From the NCBI RefSeq assembly GCF_001870465.1, contig NZ_MDGK01000015.1, positions 496,001-560,000 on the forward strand: 64,000 nucleotides of DNA, in the 5' to 3' direction. Made by a program: the position numbers and the translations under genes. Source of the DNA: Pseudomonas extremorientalis (GTDB lineage: Bacteria > Pseudomonadota > Gammaproteobacteria > Pseudomonadales > Pseudomonadaceae). Below, in pieces: positions 15,300 through 24,554 of the stretch. Position 1 is the first letter of the stretch; every line of letters starts with the position of its first letter. Below the pieces are notes generated by a model that ran no database searches, was not told the DNA's origin, and saw only the letters and a program-made list of their open reading frames with translations.

Positions 15300-16448
15300 A
15301 TGAGCAGCACCTTCTTCATCCCCGCCGTCAACATCATGGGCACCGACTGCCTCGACGAAGCCATGATCGCCATCCGCAACTATGGTTTTCGCAAGGCGTT
15401 GATCGTCACCGATGCCGGTCTGGCCAAGGCCGGCGTAGCCAGCATGATCGCCGAGAAACTGGCGATGCAGGACATCGATTCGGTGATCTACGACGGCGCC
15501 AAGCCCAACCCCAATGTGGACAACGTCGAGAAAGGCCTGGCGCTGTTGCAGCAGAGCGCCTGCGATTTCGTGGTGTCCCTGGGCGGCGGCTCGCCCCACG
15601 ACTGCGCCAAGGGTATTGCGCTGTGCGCCACCAACGGCGGGCATATCAGCGACTACGAAGGCGTCGACCAATCGAGCAAACCGCAACTGCCGCTGGTGGC
15701 CATCAACACCACCGCCGGCACCGCCAGCGAGATGACCCGCTTCTGCATCATCACCGACGAAAGCCGCCACGTGAAAATGGCCATTGTCGACCGCAACGTC
15801 ACGCCGCTGCTGTCGGTCAACGACCCGGCGCTGATGGTCGGCATGCCCAAGGGCCTCACCGCCGCCACCGGCATGGACGCGTTGACCCACGCCATCGAAG
15901 CCTACGTGTCCACCGCCGCCACACCGATCACCGACGCCTGTGCGATCAAGGCCATCGAACTGATCAGCGCCAACCTGCGCCTGGCCGTTCGCGACGGCAC
16001 CGACAAGGCCGCACGGGAAAACATGGCCTACGCGCAGTTCCTCGCCGGCATGGCGTTCAACAATGCATCCCTGGGTTTCGTACACGCCATGGCCCACCAA
16101 CTGGGCGGTTTCTACGACCTGCCCCACGGCGTGTGCAACGCGGTGTTGTTGCCCCACGTACAAAGCTTCAACGCCAGCGTCAGCGCCAAACGCCTGAGCG
16201 ACGTAGGCCGAGCGTTGGGTGCGGACATCAAGGGCATCACCGATGAAGAGGGCGCCCAGGCCGCCATCGCCGCGATTCGCAGCCTGGCCCACGACGTCGA
16301 AATCCCGGCGGGGTTGCGCGAACTCGGCGCCAAACTGCAGGACATTCCACTGCTGGCGAGCAACGCGTTGAAGGACGCATGCGGCCTCACCAACCCACGC
16401 CGCGCGGACCAGCGGCAGATCGAGGAGATCTTTCGCAGCGCGTTTTAA
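15300..16448 (+). CDS. Iron-containing alcohol dehydrogenase (group III)
   Basis: This 382-residue protein, starting at the ATG after TGAGGA, matches the length of YiaY/AdhB-type enzymes. It has the NAD-binding [28 protein letters not shown], and the metal ligands in [38 protein letters not shown]. It should oxidise a short or medium alcohol, or reduce an aldehyde, with NAD. It is a single gene; its stop overlaps the stop of the convergent MFS gene. Confidence 0.93.
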   Translation: MSSTFFIPAVNIMGTDCLDEAMIAIRNYGFRKALIVTDAGLAKAGVASMIAEKLAMQDIDSVIYDGAKPNPNVDNVEKGLALLQQSACDFVVSLGGGSPHDCAKGIALCATNGGHISDYEGVDQSSKPQLPLVAINTTAGTASEMTRFCIITDESRHVKMAIVDRNVTPLLSVNDPALMVGMPKGLTAATGMDALTHAIEAYVSTAATPITDACAIKAIELISANLRLAVRDGTDKAARENMAYAQFLAGMAFNNASLGFVHAMAHQLGGFYDLPHGVCNAVLLPHVQSFNASVSAKRLSDVGRALGADIKGITDEEGAQAAIAAIRSLAHDVEIPAGLRELGAKLQDIPLLASNALKDACGLTNPRRADQRQIEEIFRSAF

Positions 16449-17683
16449 TCCATCCGAGAACGGGCGACGCATATCGATGCGGCGCCCGCCAACACCACAC
16501 ATAAAACCGCCAACGGCCAGGCCTGTTGACTCACCAGCAGGCTCGCCACGCCGCCGATCAACGCGGCCATCAACTGATGCATGAAGCCGCTCAACGCCAT
16601 GGCGTAGGAGCCGCTCACCGGTGAGGCATCGTTGGCCAGGGACAAACTGATCGGGTAACTCATCGCTTGCCCCAGCACCGCCACGCAGTAAGGCAGCCAC
16701 AGCAAGACAGCGATTCCGCCAGCAAACACACTGCTCAGCAACATCACAGCCGTTCCCGTTAGAACCAGGGTCATGCCCCAACCCATCATTTTCAGCCGCC
16801 CCGTGCGAGCGACGAAGCGATTGACCGTTAATGCCCCCGCCAGATACGCCACGCTGATTGGCCAACCCAGCCAGCCATATTGCGCCGCGCTCCACTCGAA
16901 ACGCCCTTGCAGAATCAACGGTGCACAGGTGTTGAAGGCGATGATCACCCCATAACCCAGGCCACCGACCAACGCCGCGTGCAGAAACGGCGGATGCTGC
17001 ATGATCATGGCGTAGATACGCCAGGCAGATGCCGATGTATCGACCTTTACCCGTGCAGGGAATATCACCCGGTTCAACACCAGCATCAAACCGACTGCGC
17101 CAATCGCCAATCCGTAGAAGATCGCCTCCCAGCCGAAGACCACCTGCAACAACGACCCAACGAATTGACCGATGCCCAAAGCAATCACGAAAGTCATGCC
17201 CAGCCATGACAACGCTTTTGCCAGCAATGCACCGCTGAAGCTGTCACGCACCAACACCCGCGCCATCACCGAAACACCGCCTGCCCCCAACCCTTGAACC
17301 AGCCGCAACGCCAAGAAGACTTCAACGCTGAACGCCGAGGGAATCGCCGCACTCGCTAGCGCATACACGCAAAGCGCCGCCAACAGCACCGGCTTACGCC
17401 CAAAGCGTTCGCCCAGGCTGCCCCACAGCAACATCGGCAATGCCATGCCGACCAAGTAGATCGCCAGCGCCAGCGCGACGTGGTCTTCGGCGGCGGGGAG
17501 TGCATGTGCAATCGTGGGGACGGCGGGCAGGTAGCTGCTGATGCCGACTTGGGCGAGGAAGGCGGCACTGCAGGCTATGACAAGGGTGGTGGTATTTTTC
17601 AAGACGAGGAAACCGCCAGCGTGAGTTCTGAACAAATCGTCGGAAGTCGGGTTATATGAATCGTGCCGTTTGAAACTCTTCAT
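16445..17683 (-). CDS. MFS transporter, Bcr/CflA-like drug/metabolite exporter
   Basis: This 412-residue protein has twelve hydrophobic segments. Motif A appears as [17 protein letters not shown], and an antiporter-type loop [21 protein letters not shown] follows helix 4. It begins 18 bp after the PLP-enzyme gene on the same strand, so the two are very likely one operon and the pump may export the enzyme's product. The first 27 residues are hydrophilic; an internal start at MKNTT-like positions is not excluded. GC is higher than in the upstream gene. Confidence 0.86.
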   Translation of the reverse strand: MKSFKRHDSYNPTSDDLFRTHAGGFLVLKNTTTLVIACSAAFLAQVGISSYLPAVPTIAHALPAAEDHVALALAIYLVGMALPMLLWGSLGERFGRKPVLLAALCVYALASAAIPSAFSVEVFLALRLVQGLGAGGVSVMARVLVRDSFSGALLAKALSWLGMTFVIALGIGQFVGSLLQVVFGWEAIFYGLAIGAVGLMLVLNRVIFPARVKVDTSASAWRIYAMIMQHPPFLHAALVGGLGYGVIIAFNTCAPLILQGRFEWSAAQYGWLGWPISVAYLAGALTVNRFVARTGRLKMMGWGMTLVLTGTAVMLLSSVFAGGIAVLLWLPYCVAVLGQAMSYPISLSLANDASPVSGSYAMALSGFMHQLMAALIGGVASLLVSQQAWPLAVLCVVLAGAASICVARSRMD

Positions 17684-17701
17684 TTTTGAAACGTGTGTAA
17701 T

Positions 17702-18928
17702 TCAGCGAGCACGTTTATTTTCTTCTATCAGACTCAGGAGCCTTGAGCAAAATAAACGTATTGTTTCATGGGTCATATCTGCTCGAAGCGTTATACGAAT
17801 TGCGGCCCTTCCTCTGGGAACAACAGGGAAAAATACAGCTGACGTGAAGAAGCCACTGTCGGCGAGTTGTGCTGCGATTGTGTTCGCTTGTTGCGCCTCG
17901 CCGCAGGCCACGAGACGGATTGCAGTACTCGTGCCGTACTGCGCAGTTTCAATAAGTCTGTCAAATAATTGGATGTTGGCGAGGAGTTTATCTTGAAGAA
18001 GAGTCAGTTCCTTCGTTTGGTGAATTTTTACAGAGGCAAGGCCAGCGCCAATAGCGGCAGAATTTAGACTCTGGGACCAGTTGCTGGGTCCACCGTATCG
18101 ATGCATGAGACTTTTTTGTTTTTCGGTACCAAACATAACCAGTCCTCCACTAGCGCCGAATGATTTGCCGAGCGATGCAACGATTAAGGTTTGATCGTCT
18201 AGCGTTTCAAAATTAGGGCGGATGAAGCCTTTTCCTTTCTCCCCAAAAGCCGACAGAGCATGCGAGTCGTCCAGATATAAAAATAGACCATAGCGGGATT
18301 TAAGGTAGATCAAACCGTCAATATCCGCCTTTCCACCCATGCTGTAGATGCCATCGGCTACGTAGGCGACTTTCTTGTGTTTCTTACATGATTCTTCAAT
18401 GAAGTCTATGTCATTATGCGGCGCTGTTATTACTTCTGTTTCATCCGCGCAGGAGGCCTTCATATAGTTCATTGAATAGTGAGAATGTCTGTCGAATATC
18501 ATTGTAGGGGGGACGTTTTTGGTAAACGCTCCGCTGGCAAGTAAGGGCAGTAATCCAGCGCTGGCCGCGCTGCAAGATAAGGTGCTCAGACAGATTGAGT
18601 CGAAAAGCGTTGAAAGCGCTGTTTCATATTGTTCGAGCATGTCCAGCTTGCATCTATTTTTTGAGTTCGCTACTCGCAGGGTCTTGGCTTTGAGTATCCC
18701 TTCGATAGCGCCATCCAGTATTTGCTGGTTGTAATCAAGTCCGAGGTAGGAGGTGGTGCAGAAATGTTGAAGTTCACGGCCGTATTGGTCGACAAAGCAG
18801 TTGTTGCTTTTGATGATTGCATTAAGTTCACAGGTTAGTCCTTCTTTGGCCGATTCCCAGTCTTGGTTGGAGGTTTGAATGATTTTTTTATAGTTTGAGA
18901 ATTTGTTGGTTGACCTGGAGCTTTCCAT
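17702..18928 (-). CDS. PLP-dependent alpha-oxoamine-synthase-like enzyme
   Basis: This 408-residue protein starts at 18928 behind AAGGA. Landmarks of the alpha-oxoamine synthase family (KBL, BioF, serine palmitoyltransferase, CqsA) are TSYLGLDYN, His150 in FDRHSHYS, the PLP aspartate in LYLDDSHALSAFGEKGKG (Asp220/His223), and the Schiff-base lysine Lys255 in ASLGKSFGASGG. It should condense an acyl thioester with an amino acid. It lacks close resemblance to BioF or KBL. Three 60-base lines counted by hand average about 45% GC, much below neighbours. An exporter gene follows directly, suggesting a secreted small molecule. Confidence 0.82.
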   Translation of the reverse strand: MESSRSTNKFSNYKKIIQTSNQDWESAKEGLTCELNAIIKSNNCFVDQYGRELQHFCTTSYLGLDYNQQILDGAIEGILKAKTLRVANSKNRCKLDMLEQYETALSTLFDSICLSTLSCSAASAGLLPLLASGAFTKNVPPTMIFDRHSHYSMNYMKASCADETEVITAPHNDIDFIEESCKKHKKVAYVADGIYSMGGKADIDGLIYLKSRYGLFLYLDDSHALSAFGEKGKGFIRPNFETLDDQTLIVASLGKSFGASGGLVMFGTEKQKSLMHRYGGPSNWSQSLNSAAIGAGLASVKIHQTKELTLLQDKLLANIQLFDRLIETAQYGTSTAIRLVACGEAQQANTIAAQLADSGFFTSAVFFPVVPRGRAAIRITLRADMTHETIRLFCSRLLSLIEENKRAR

Positions 18929-19265
18929 TTTTCTGTCCTTGGCGATGGAGAGAAATAACACTAATGGGAATTTTTTTGAAGGTTAAGTCAGGACTTTCTT
19001 TTTGAGGTGACAGTCGGCGGATATTTTGATGTGTGTAACTTCCTACCATTTTCAATGGCGTGTATTCATCTGCACTGAATGGGTAACGAGATCAAGGCGT
19101 TTTTTATCGTGGTGTTTCGAGCTATACCCAGAGGCGTCGTACGATTTGATGAAGTCACCTGTCACCATATTGAGTAAGGTGGTAGTGCAAGGGCCTAATG
19201 TGACGATAGCCTCTGAAGACCTGTCTCTCAGGTAGTCAAAACCAGCGGGATGAAGGGAGTAGTGG
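18929..19265. other. AT-rich gene-free stretch upstream of the PLP-enzyme gene
   Basis: These 337 bases separate the divergent PLP-enzyme and NAD(P)-binding genes. Short open frames exist on both strands but have no ribosome site or recognisable product. It presumably holds the promoter of the low-GC operon; I could not pick out a convincing promoter or operator. Confidence 0.5.
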
Positions 19266-19940
19266 ATGAGAGTTCTGTTATTCGGTGCCACCGGCATGGT
19301 CGGCCAGGGCGTGCTGCGGGAGTGCCTGCTGGCCGCCGACGTGCAGGAAGTGGTCGCCGTCGGTCGCACGCCCCTGACCCAGGAACACGGCAAGCTGCAC
19401 CAGGTGTTGCACAGCGATATGCTGGATTTCCAACCCCTGGAAAACCTGTTGCAAGGCTTTGATGCGTGTTTCTTCTGCCTCGGCGTTTCATCGGCGGGCA
19501 TGAATGAAACCAGGTACACCCACCTCACCTACGACCTCACCCTGGTCGCCGCCAGCACCCTGGCGCGGCTCAATCCGCAGATGACCTTTATCTATGTGTC
19601 CGGCGCCGGTACCGACAGTTCCGAGGCGGGCAAGTCGATGTGGGCACGGGTCAAGGGCAAGACCGAGAACGCCTTGCTGCGCCTGCCGTTCAAGGCGGTG
19701 TATGTGTTTCGGCCGGGGGTGATCCAGCCGCTGCATGGCGTGCGCTCGAAGACGCCGTTGTATCAGTGGTTTTATTCCGTGCTTGGGCCGTTGCTGTCGT
19801 TTGTACGGCGGCTGAAACCGGGTTGGGTGGTGACTACCGAGACGGTGGGCCGGGCCATGTTGCAGGCGGCCAGCCACGGCGCGCCGCAGCCGGTGGTGGA
19901 ACAGGCCGGGATCAACCGGCTGGCCAGCGAGCGTCGCTGA
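19266..19940 (+). CDS. NAD(P)-binding Rossmann protein, atypical short-chain/NmrA-like
   Basis: This 224-residue protein begins with the dinucleotide-binding motif RVLLFGATGMVGQGVL. It then shows FCLGVSSAGMNETRYTHLTYDL, FIYVSGAGTDSS and WARVKGKTENALL, with a lysine in the place of the usual active-site Lys of the epimerase-like family. It is probably an oxidoreductase or redox sensor of unknown substrate. Its TGA overlaps the ATG of the LysR gene (TGATG), so the two are co-translated. Confidence 0.85.
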   Translation: MRVLLFGATGMVGQGVLRECLLAADVQEVVAVGRTPLTQEHGKLHQVLHSDMLDFQPLENLLQGFDACFFCLGVSSAGMNETRYTHLTYDLTLVAASTLARLNPQMTFIYVSGAGTDSSEAGKSMWARVKGKTENALLRLPFKAVYVFRPGVIQPLHGVRSKTPLYQWFYSVLGPLLSFVRRLKPGWVVTTETVGRAMLQAASHGAPQPVVEQAGINRLASERR

Positions 19941-20848
19941 TGCTGCACAAGAGTCTGGTGCGTCGGCTGGACCTGATCACGCTGCAGTTGTTCGTCGCGG
20001 TTTTCGAGGAAGGCACGCTGACCCGTGCTGCCAACCGCGAAGCCATCGCCGTGTCCGCCGCCAGCAAGCGCTTGATGGAACTGGAGCAGGTGCTGGGCGT
20101 GAGCCTGTTCGTGCGGCGGGCCAAGGGCATGGACCTGACGGCCGCCGGTGAAACCCTGCTGCACCATGCGCGGCAGATGCTGTTCAACGTCGAGAAGATG
20201 GGCCTGGAACTGGGCGAACACAGTCATGGCGTGCGCGGCTATGTGCGGATGCTGGCCAATCTGTCGGCGATCATTGAGTTCCTGCCGGAAGACCTGCGGG
20301 ACTTTTCCAAACTGCACCCCGCAGTCAAAACCGATCTGGAAGAACGCCCCAGCAAAGGCGTGGTGCAGGGCGTACTGGATGGCGTCGCGGACCTGGGGAT
20401 CTGCTCCAGTGACACCGACACCAAAGGCCTGCCCAGCGTGACCTATCGCCACGACAAACTGGTGGTGCTGATGCCGAAGGATCACCCACTGGCGAGCCGC
20501 GAAAGCCTGGCGTTCGCCGAAACCCTCGACAGCGACTATGTCGGCCTGCACGCCGCCAGCTCCATCAATATGCGCACCCACGCGGCTGCACGCGAGGCGG
20601 GCAAGCTGCTGCGCCTGCGCATTCACGTGCCGGGGTTTGATGCGATGTGCCGGATGGTGCAGGCCAATATGGGCATCGGCATCCTGCCGCAGAAAGCCTA
20701 TGAATTATTTGGTCGCGCACTGGGTTTGCATGCCGTACCGCTGACGGACGATTGGTCGGATCGCAGCCTGATCCTGGTGGTGCGCGATGAAACCCAGCTG
20801 TCACCGGTCAGTCGATTGTTGTTCGATTATTTGAGCGTTCGCGTTTAG
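19940..20848 (+). CDS. LysR-family transcriptional regulator
   Basis: This 302-residue protein has an N-terminal winged helix (LDLITLQLFVAVFEEGTLTRAANREAIAVSAASKRLMELEQVLG) and a periplasmic-binding-like effector domain. The start overlaps the previous stop by one base. It lies immediately before the CoA-transferase/lyase/permease operon on the same strand and is the likely regulator of it. A perfect 9-bp-arm hairpin (20834-20856) spans its stop codon, and a CCAAC-N5-GTTGG dyad follows at 20862-20876. Confidence 0.9.
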   Translation: MLHKSLVRRLDLITLQLFVAVFEEGTLTRAANREAIAVSAASKRLMELEQVLGVSLFVRRAKGMDLTAAGETLLHHARQMLFNVEKMGLELGEHSHGVRGYVRMLANLSAIIEFLPEDLRDFSKLHPAVKTDLEERPSKGVVQGVLDGVADLGICSSDTDTKGLPSVTYRHDKLVVLMPKDHPLASRESLAFAETLDSDYVGLHAASSINMRTHAAAREAGKLLRLRIHVPGFDAMCRMVQANMGIGILPQKAYELFGRALGLHAVPLTDDWSDRSLILVVRDETQLSPVSRLLFDYLSVRV

Positions 20849-20856
20849 CGAACGCT
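20834..20856 (+). other. Hairpin across the LysR stop codon
   Basis: AGCGTTCGC and GCGAACGCT pair perfectly around a 5-base loop. There is no following T run, so it is more likely a stability or pause element than a terminator. Separation of lysR from the downstream catabolic operon is a possible role. Confidence 0.55.
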
Positions 20857-20917
20857 GTTTGCCAACTGACGGTTGGATTTCTCCTGCATCGGCCCTCTAG
20901 TCTTGGCCGCACATTCC

Positions 20918-20925
20918 AAGAATAA
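20918..20925 (+). promoter_or_regulatory. Crc/Hfq catabolite-repression motif before the CoA-transferase gene
   Basis: AAGAATAA fits the AAnAANAA target of Hfq/Crc exactly and abuts the GAGG ribosome site, with the ATG at 20938. In pseudomonads this arrangement blocks translation of catabolic mRNAs while preferred carbon sources last. Confidence 0.6.
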
Positions 20926-20937
20926 GAGGTACACCCC

Positions 20938-22131
20938 ATGACGGCTCCCCTGAGCGGTATCAAGGTGATCGAGATCGGCACCCTGATTGCCGCGCCGTTC
21001 GCCGCCCGGCTGATGGCCGAGTTTGGCGCCGAGGTGATCAAGATCGAAGCCATGGGCCAGGGCGACCCACTTCGCAAATGGCGAAAGCTGCACGAAGGCA
21101 CGTCGCTGTGGTGGTACCTGCAATCGCGCAACAAGAAGTCCCTGGCGCTGGACCTCAAGTCGCCGGAGGGCCTGGACCTGATCAAGCAATTGCTCGGCGA
21201 CGCCGACGTGCTCATCGAAAACCTGCGCCCCGGCGGCCTGGAAAAGCTCGGCCTCGGCTGGGACGTGCTGCACGCTCTCAACCCCAAGCTGACCCTGGTG
21301 CGTATCTCCGGCTATGGCCAGACCGGCCCGTATCGCGACCGTCCGGGTTTCGGCGCCATCGGCGAAGCCATGGGCGGCATCCGCTACACCACCGGCAACC
21401 CGGACTCGCCACCGGCGCGGGTCGGCGTGAGCCTGGGGGATTCGTTGGCTTCACTGCACGGCGTGATCGGCGCACTGATGTCGCTGCTGCGGGTCAAGAC
21501 CGGCCAGGGCGATGGGCAGATTGTCGATGTGTCTCTGGCCGAAAGCGTGTTCAACCTGATGGAAAGCCTGGTGCCGGAATACGACATGCTCGGCCATGTG
21601 CGTGAACGCAGCGGCGGCGCCTTGCCGGGCATTGCGCCGTCCAACACCTACCTGACCGCCGACGGGGCCTACGTGGTGATCGCCGGCAACAGCGACCCGA
21701 TCTACAAGCGCCTGATGCACACTATCGGCCGCGCCGACCTGGCCGAAGCGCCCGCGTTCGCCCACAACGATGGCCGCGCCGCCAAGAGCAGTTTGCTCGA
21801 CGCCGCGATTACCCACTGGACCAGCAGCCTGCCCATCGAGCAGGTGCTCAGCGCCCTGGAAGCCGCCGAAGTGCCGGCCGGACGCATCTACTCCGTGGCG
21901 GATATCGTCAGCGACCCGCATTACCAGGCGCGTGAGATGTTGCTCAATGCCGAGCTGCCCGGCGGTGTATCGGTGAAGATGCCGGGCATCGTACCCAAAC
22001 TGTCGGAAACCCCCGGAGGCGTGAACTGGCAAGGCCCGACCCTGGGTCAGCACACCGACGAAATTCTTGGCAGCCTGGGCCTGGCCGGTGCCGATATCCA
22101 ACGCCTGAAAACCTCGGGAGTGGTGCAATGA
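20938..22131 (+). CDS. CaiB/BaiF family (class III) CoA-transferase
   Basis: This 397-residue protein has the family N-terminus (LSGIKVIEIGTLIAAPFAARLMAEFGAEVIKIE), the conserved FENLRPG-like IENLRPGGLEKLGLGWD, GYGQTGPY, and Asp168 in SLGDSLASLHG, the residue that forms the CoA-thioester chain in the family. It likely moves CoA from succinyl- or acetyl-CoA onto a dicarboxylate. Its last codon overlaps the lyase start (ATGA), so the two are coupled. With an HMG-CoA lyase next door, 3-hydroxy-3-methylglutarate or a relative is a sensible substrate. Confidence 0.9.
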   Translation: MTAPLSGIKVIEIGTLIAAPFAARLMAEFGAEVIKIEAMGQGDPLRKWRKLHEGTSLWWYLQSRNKKSLALDLKSPEGLDLIKQLLGDADVLIENLRPGGLEKLGLGWDVLHALNPKLTLVRISGYGQTGPYRDRPGFGAIGEAMGGIRYTTGNPDSPPARVGVSLGDSLASLHGVIGALMSLLRVKTGQGDGQIVDVSLAESVFNLMESLVPEYDMLGHVRERSGGALPGIAPSNTYLTADGAYVVIAGNSDPIYKRLMHTIGRADLAEAPAFAHNDGRAAKSSLLDAAITHWTSSLPIEQVLSALEAAEVPAGRIYSVADIVSDPHYQAREMLLNAELPGGVSVKMPGIVPKLSETPGGVNWQGPTLGQHTDEILGSLGLAGADIQRLKTSGVVQ

Positions 22132-23069
22132 TTTCAGACTATTGCGACCCGCTGATCGTGCAGGAAGTCTCCCCGCGCGATGGCCTGCAAATCGAACCGA
22201 CCTGGGTCGAAACAGCGGACAAGATCGCCTTGATCGATCAGCTTTCCCTCGCCGGTTTCTCACGGATCGAAGCCGGTTCATTCGTGTCGCCCAAGGCCAT
22301 CCCGGCGTTGCGTGATGGCGAACAGGTGTTCCAGGGCATCGACCGTAAGCCGGGTGTGATCTACGTGGCGCTGATCCCCAACCTCAAGGGCGCCCAGCGC
22401 GCCATCGAGTCCCGTGCCGATGAACTGAACCTGGTGATGTCCGCCAGCCAGACCCACAACCTGGCCAATATGCGCATGCGCTGCGAGGCGTCGTTGGCGG
22501 CGTTTGATGACATCGTCAGTTTTGCCCGCGACTACCCGGTGAGGCTTAACGGCAGCATTGCCACCACCTTCGGTTGCCCGTTCGAGGGCAAGATCGATGA
22601 AGACCGTGTTCTGCAGATTGTCGAGGCTTATCAGGCACTGGGCATCCAGGGCATCAGCTTGGCGGACACCACCGGCATGGCCAATCCGCGTCAAGTGACG
22701 CGCCTGGTCAAACGCGTGCTGGAGCGTGTGTCCGCCAGCAATCTGACCCTGCATTTCCACAACACGCGCGGCCTGGGCTTGTGCAACGTGCTGGCCGCCT
22801 ATGAGGCTGGCGCCCGTCGTTTTGACGCGGCGCTGGGTGGCTTGGGGGGCTGCCCGTTTGCACCGGGGGCGTCGGGCAATATCTGCACTGAAGATTTGGT
22901 CAACCTGTGTGATGAAGTCGGGATTCACACCGGCATCGACCTGCCGCATCTGCTGAATATGTCCCGCCGTCTTCCCGCTTTGCTTGGACACGAGTTGCCC
23001 GGCCAGGTAGCCAAGGCCGGACGCAATTGCGACCTGCATCTCCCCCCGGCGTATATCGCAACGCTGTAA
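22128..23069 (+). CDS. Hydroxymethylglutaryl-CoA lyase family
   Basis: This 313-residue TIM-barrel protein shows VQEVSPRDGLQIE, FVSPKAIPAL, SLADTTGMANP, the metal-binding LHFHNTRG and the catalytic Cys242 in GLGGCPFAPGA, all signatures of HMG-CoA lyase (HMG-CoA to acetoacetate plus acetyl-CoA). A related citramalyl-type lyase is possible. It is the middle gene of a three-gene catabolic operon after the CoA-transferase. No leucine-pathway genes lie nearby, so it is unlikely to be the leucine-degradation copy. Confidence 0.9.
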   Translation: MISDYCDPLIVQEVSPRDGLQIEPTWVETADKIALIDQLSLAGFSRIEAGSFVSPKAIPALRDGEQVFQGIDRKPGVIYVALIPNLKGAQRAIESRADELNLVMSASQTHNLANMRMRCEASLAAFDDIVSFARDYPVRLNGSIATTFGCPFEGKIDEDRVLQIVEAYQALGIQGISLADTTGMANPRQVTRLVKRVLERVSASNLTLHFHNTRGLGLCNVLAAYEAGARRFDAALGGLGGCPFAPGASGNICTEDLVNLCDEVGIHTGIDLPHLLNMSRRLPALLGHELPGQVAKAGRNCDLHLPPAYIATL

Positions 23070-23128
23070 CGCCGCACCAGACAACAAAAACAATCGGGCG
23101 CCTGTGAGCAGCCCGCTGGAGAGAAACC

Positions 23129-24460
23129 ATGAGCACTAATACGTTGGAGGCCGGCGCGCGCCCGGCCGCTGAAATCGATGCAGAAAAAGCCCTGGTCAGC
23201 AAGGTCGCCTGGCGCCTGATGCCGCTGATCATGGTGTGCTACCTGTTCGCGTTTTTTGACCGGATCAACATCAGCTTCGCCAAGTTCCAGTTGCAGGCTG
23301 ACCTGAGCCTGAGCGACACCGCCTATGGCCTGGGCGCCGGGTTGTTCGTGGTGGGGTATGTGATCTTCGAGGTGCCGAGCAACATGATGCTGTACAAGGT
23401 CGGCGCTCGGCGCTGGATTGCGCGGATCATGATGTCGTGGGGGCTGGCGACGGCGGCCATGGTGTTTGTCACGGCCGAGTGGCAGTTCTACGGCCTGCGC
23501 TTCATCATCGGCGCGATGGAGGCGGGTTTTGCGCCAGGCGTGCTGTATTACCTGACCTTATGGTTCCCGCAGCATTTCCGTGGGCGCATCACCTCGATGT
23601 TGTTCCTGGCCTCGGCGTTTGCGGGCCTGGTGGGCGCACCGTTCTCCGGCCTGGTGTTGGAACACCTCGACGGCGTGTTGCAGATGCGCGGCTGGCACTG
23701 GCTGTTCCTGCTCGGCGGCTTGCCGTGTATCGGCCTGGGTTTGCTGGTGCTGACCTTGCTCAAGGATCGCATCGAAGACGCCCACTGGCTGACGGCGGCG
23801 GAGAAGACGTTGCTGGCAAGCCGTATCGCCAAGCACGAGCCGAACCAGCACGGCGGTTCGCTGCTGTCGGCGATCCGCATCCCCGGGTTCCTGATGCTCG
23901 GTTTTATCTACTTCCTGATCCAGGTGGCGTCCTACGGCCTCAACTTCTGGGCGCCGCAATTGATCCGCAGCGCCGGCACCCAGAGCCCGGTGATGATCGG
24001 CCTGCTCACGGCGATTCCTTATGTGTGCGGCGCCATCAGCATGGTGGTAATCGGGCGGCTGTCGGATGCCACCGGCGAGCGGCGCAAGTTTGTCTGCGGC
24101 CTGGTGGTGCTGGGGGCGATAGGCTTTTTCAGTGCCGGGATTTTTGCCGACCACACCACCTTCCTGATCATCGCCTTGGGCATGTTGGGCGCGGGTATCA
24201 TCGCCTCGATCCCGACCTTCTGGACCCTGCCACCCAAGTTGCTGGCCGGCGCCGGTGCAGGCGCGGCGGGAGGCATTGCGGTGATCAATACCCTCGGGCA
24301 GTTCGGCGGCATTGTCAGCCCGGTGATGGTGGGGCGGATCAAGGACCTCACCGGCAGCACCACCCCGGCGCTTTACGTGATCGGTGTGTGCGCGCTGTTG
24401 GCGGCGGCGCTGTTGCTGTGGGGGCTGCCGCAGAAGTTGCGCACCCTCGATAAAGGCTGA
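23129..24460 (+). CDS. MFS transporter, anion:cation symporter (ACS) type
   Basis: This 443-residue protein has twelve membrane segments and the ACS features CYLFAFFDRINISFAKFQ, EVPSNMMLYKVGARRWI and EAGFAPGVLYYLTLWFP. Members import organic anions such as phthalate, tartrate or 4-hydroxyphenylacetate. It lies 59 bp after the lyase and most likely brings in the acid handled by the CoA-transferase and lyase. The leader contains AACAAAAACAA, a weaker A-rich stretch. Confidence 0.9.
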   Translation: MSTNTLEAGARPAAEIDAEKALVSKVAWRLMPLIMVCYLFAFFDRINISFAKFQLQADLSLSDTAYGLGAGLFVVGYVIFEVPSNMMLYKVGARRWIARIMMSWGLATAAMVFVTAEWQFYGLRFIIGAMEAGFAPGVLYYLTLWFPQHFRGRITSMLFLASAFAGLVGAPFSGLVLEHLDGVLQMRGWHWLFLLGGLPCIGLGLLVLTLLKDRIEDAHWLTAAEKTLLASRIAKHEPNQHGGSLLSAIRIPGFLMLGFIYFLIQVASYGLNFWAPQLIRSAGTQSPVMIGLLTAIPYVCGAISMVVIGRLSDATGERRKFVCGLVVLGAIGFFSAGIFADHTTFLIIALGMLGAGIIASIPTFWTLPPKLLAGAGAGAAGGIAVINTLGQFGGIVSPVMVGRIKDLTGSTTPALYVIGVCALLAAALLLWGLPQKLRTLDKG

Positions 24461-24554
24461 TCGGCCCATTGAGGGCGAACACTGCAACGGTGACAAGCCC
24501 GCCTGATTCGGTGATGACCGTTCGTCGCACTGACAAGTTTTTTCTAAACCTTTA

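Noticed and set aside
15240..17207. A 655-codon minus-strand frame over the alcohol dehydrogenase
   Set aside because: Shadow of the dehydrogenase and the MFS gene; codon pattern is wrong.
19055..19168. Small minus-strand frame (MVTGDFIKSYDASGYSS...) in the same gap
   Set aside because: Poor ribosome site and no similarity; could be a relic but I cannot support it.
19026..19235. Small plus-strand frame upstream of the NAD(P)-binding gene
   Set aside because: No ribosome site or recognisable product; lies in an AT-rich regulatory gap.
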